Source: Cohnella baijiui (lineage in GTDB: Bacteria; Bacillota; Bacilli; Paenibacillales; Paenibacillaceae). From it: a DNA stretch of 64,000 nucleotides. The notes under the pieces were generated by a model. That model searched no databases and was not told the origin of the DNA. It worked only from the letters and a program-made list of their open reading frames with translations. Below, in pieces: positions 63,296 through 64,000 of the stretch. Location of the stretch: positions 62,001 to 126,000 of the forward strand of contig NZ_JAJFOW010000007.1 in NCBI RefSeq assembly GCF_020731285.1, read 5' to 3'. The translations under genes and the position numbers were made by a program. The stretch's first letter is position 1; each line of letters begins with the position of its first letter.

Positions 63296-64000
63296 TTAGG
63301 CTTGGGCTTCCGCGGCGGGCTGCTGCACGCCGTCCTTCGGGACGAAGACCGAACGGGCGCGGCCGATGGAGAGGGCGACGAGCACGCCCGCGATGGCGAC
63401 GCAGAGCGCGAGGACGAAGCCGTGGTTCACGGCCGATCCGATCGCGTCCCGCAAATAGGCGAGCAGGTCGGGCGGCAGCTTGTCGGCGCCGCGGATGACG
63501 TTCTCCGGGTTGGCGAGCTTGCCGGCCTGATCTTCGGGCAGCCCGAACTTCGCGCCGGCTTGAGCGACCGAATCCTTCAGCCGGCCGTTCACGAGGACCG
63601 CCATGACGGAAGCGCCCAAGATGCCCCCGATGTTGCGCCAAAAGCCGACGACCGAGGACGAGATGCCGATGTACCGCTTGTCGACGCTCATCGCGACGGC
63701 GTTCTGCGCCATGCTCATGAGCGGACCGATCACGCCGAGGCCGAGCAGCACCATGATGCAGACGACCTGCCAAAACGGCGTGGCGGGGTTCATCCGCATG
63801 AGCAGGACGGAAGCGACGACGCCGAGCAGCATGTTGGTCGTCATGACCGTGCGGAACTTGAACTTCGAGATGAGGAACCCGGCCAGGATGGCGCCGCAGA
63901 TGAGCGAGCCCATCATCGGGGTGAGGATGCCGTTGGAGTTCGCGCGCTTCAGCACGGCGACGGCATAGATCGGCAAGTACGTAATGGCCGAGAACATGAT
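63296..64000 (-). CDS. MFS drug exporter of the DHA2 (14-helix) type, C-terminal part
   Basis: Only the last 235 or so residues are in the window; the frame is open at base 64000. The visible part has several membrane helices with SNGILTPMMGSLICGAILAGFLISKFKFRTVMTTNMLLGVVASVLL, QVVCIMVLLGLGVIGPLMSMAQNAV and SVVGFWRNIGGILGASVMAVLVN, typical of EmrB/QacA-like proton antiporters. A long external loop follows (about residues 140-185 of the visible part), then the last helix. The substrate is unknown. Confidence 0.88.
   Translation of the reverse strand: MMFSAITYLPIYAVAVLKRANSNGILTPMMGSLICGAILAGFLISKFKFRTVMTTNMLLGVVASVLLMRMNPATPFWQVVCIMVLLGLGVIGPLMSMAQNAVAMSVDKRYIGISSSVVGFWRNIGGILGASVMAVLVNGRLKDSVAQAGAKFGLPEDQAGKLANPENVIRGADKLPPDLLAYLRDAIGSAVNHGFVLALCVAIAGVLVALSIGRARSVFVPKDGVQQPAAEAQA

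Overview
The window looks like chromosomal backbone from a high-GC, endospore-forming Firmicute of the Paenibacillaceae (Paenibacillus/Cohnella type). The evidence is the spore germination operon gerPABC, the complete spoIIIA operon, spoIVB and spo0A, a T-box riboswitch, A-rich Shine-Dalgarno sites, frequent TTG/GTG starts and a secreted copper-amine-oxidase N-domain protein of a kind common in that family. No rRNA, tRNA, prophage, CRISPR array or intact IS is visible.

Layout. 1-1.6 kb: gerPABC on the minus strand (gerPC cut by the window edge), divergent from an Hsp20-like gene; both sides carry a sigma-K-like promoter. 1.9-5.2 kb: secreted protein, YitT-family membrane protein, yidD. 5.2-7.7 kb: methionine T-box, a dispersed repeat, then metG. 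7.8-11.9 kb: metal and redox genes (Zur-box-preceded znuABC, ccdA with a CTG start, mntR). 11.9-21 kb: the order known from Bacillus subtilis as yqhO-yqhP-yqhQ-yqhR-aroQ-yqhT-efp, then lysC, a DUF441 gene, a phosphosulfolactate synthase and yqhV. 21-27 kb: spoIIIAA-AH behind a sigma-E-type promoter. 27-43 kb: accBC, asp23/amaP/DUF2273, nusB, folD, xseAB, ispA, dxs, tlyA, an unknown gene, argR, recN, spoIVB and spo0A. 43-51.4 kb: small membrane protein, CE7 esterase, PrsA-like foldase, ABC exporter behind a Fur-like box, a VanRS-like two-component pair, a D,D-carboxypeptidase coupled to a small unknown gene. 51.4-51.8 kb: an AT-rich patch. 51.8-55.1 kb: GH31 alpha-xylosidase divergent from an AraC regulator. 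55.1-62 kb: G-rich tandem repeat, DUF2627 gene, branched-chain 2-oxoacid dehydrogenase (lpd-bkdAA-bkdAB-bkdB) with lipB, and a 32-codon Prli42-like gene. 62-64 kb: PepT-like peptidase and the C-terminal half of an MFS exporter.

How it fits together. The core is a syntenic block linking fatty-acid synthesis (accBC), isoprenoids (ispA, dxs), recombination (xseAB, recN), arginine control (argR) and sporulation, ending in spo0A under a sigma-H promoter with Spo0A boxes. The bkd-lipB cluster would supply branched acyl-CoA primers for iso/anteiso fatty acids.

The least explained signal is a family of three near-identical ~100-nt, two-hairpin intergenic repeats (5569-5667, 43142-43243 reversed, 49993-50091). 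Each begins a few bases after a hairpin/T-tract terminator. It has the look of a small REP/MITE-like element; I do not recognise it as a described family.
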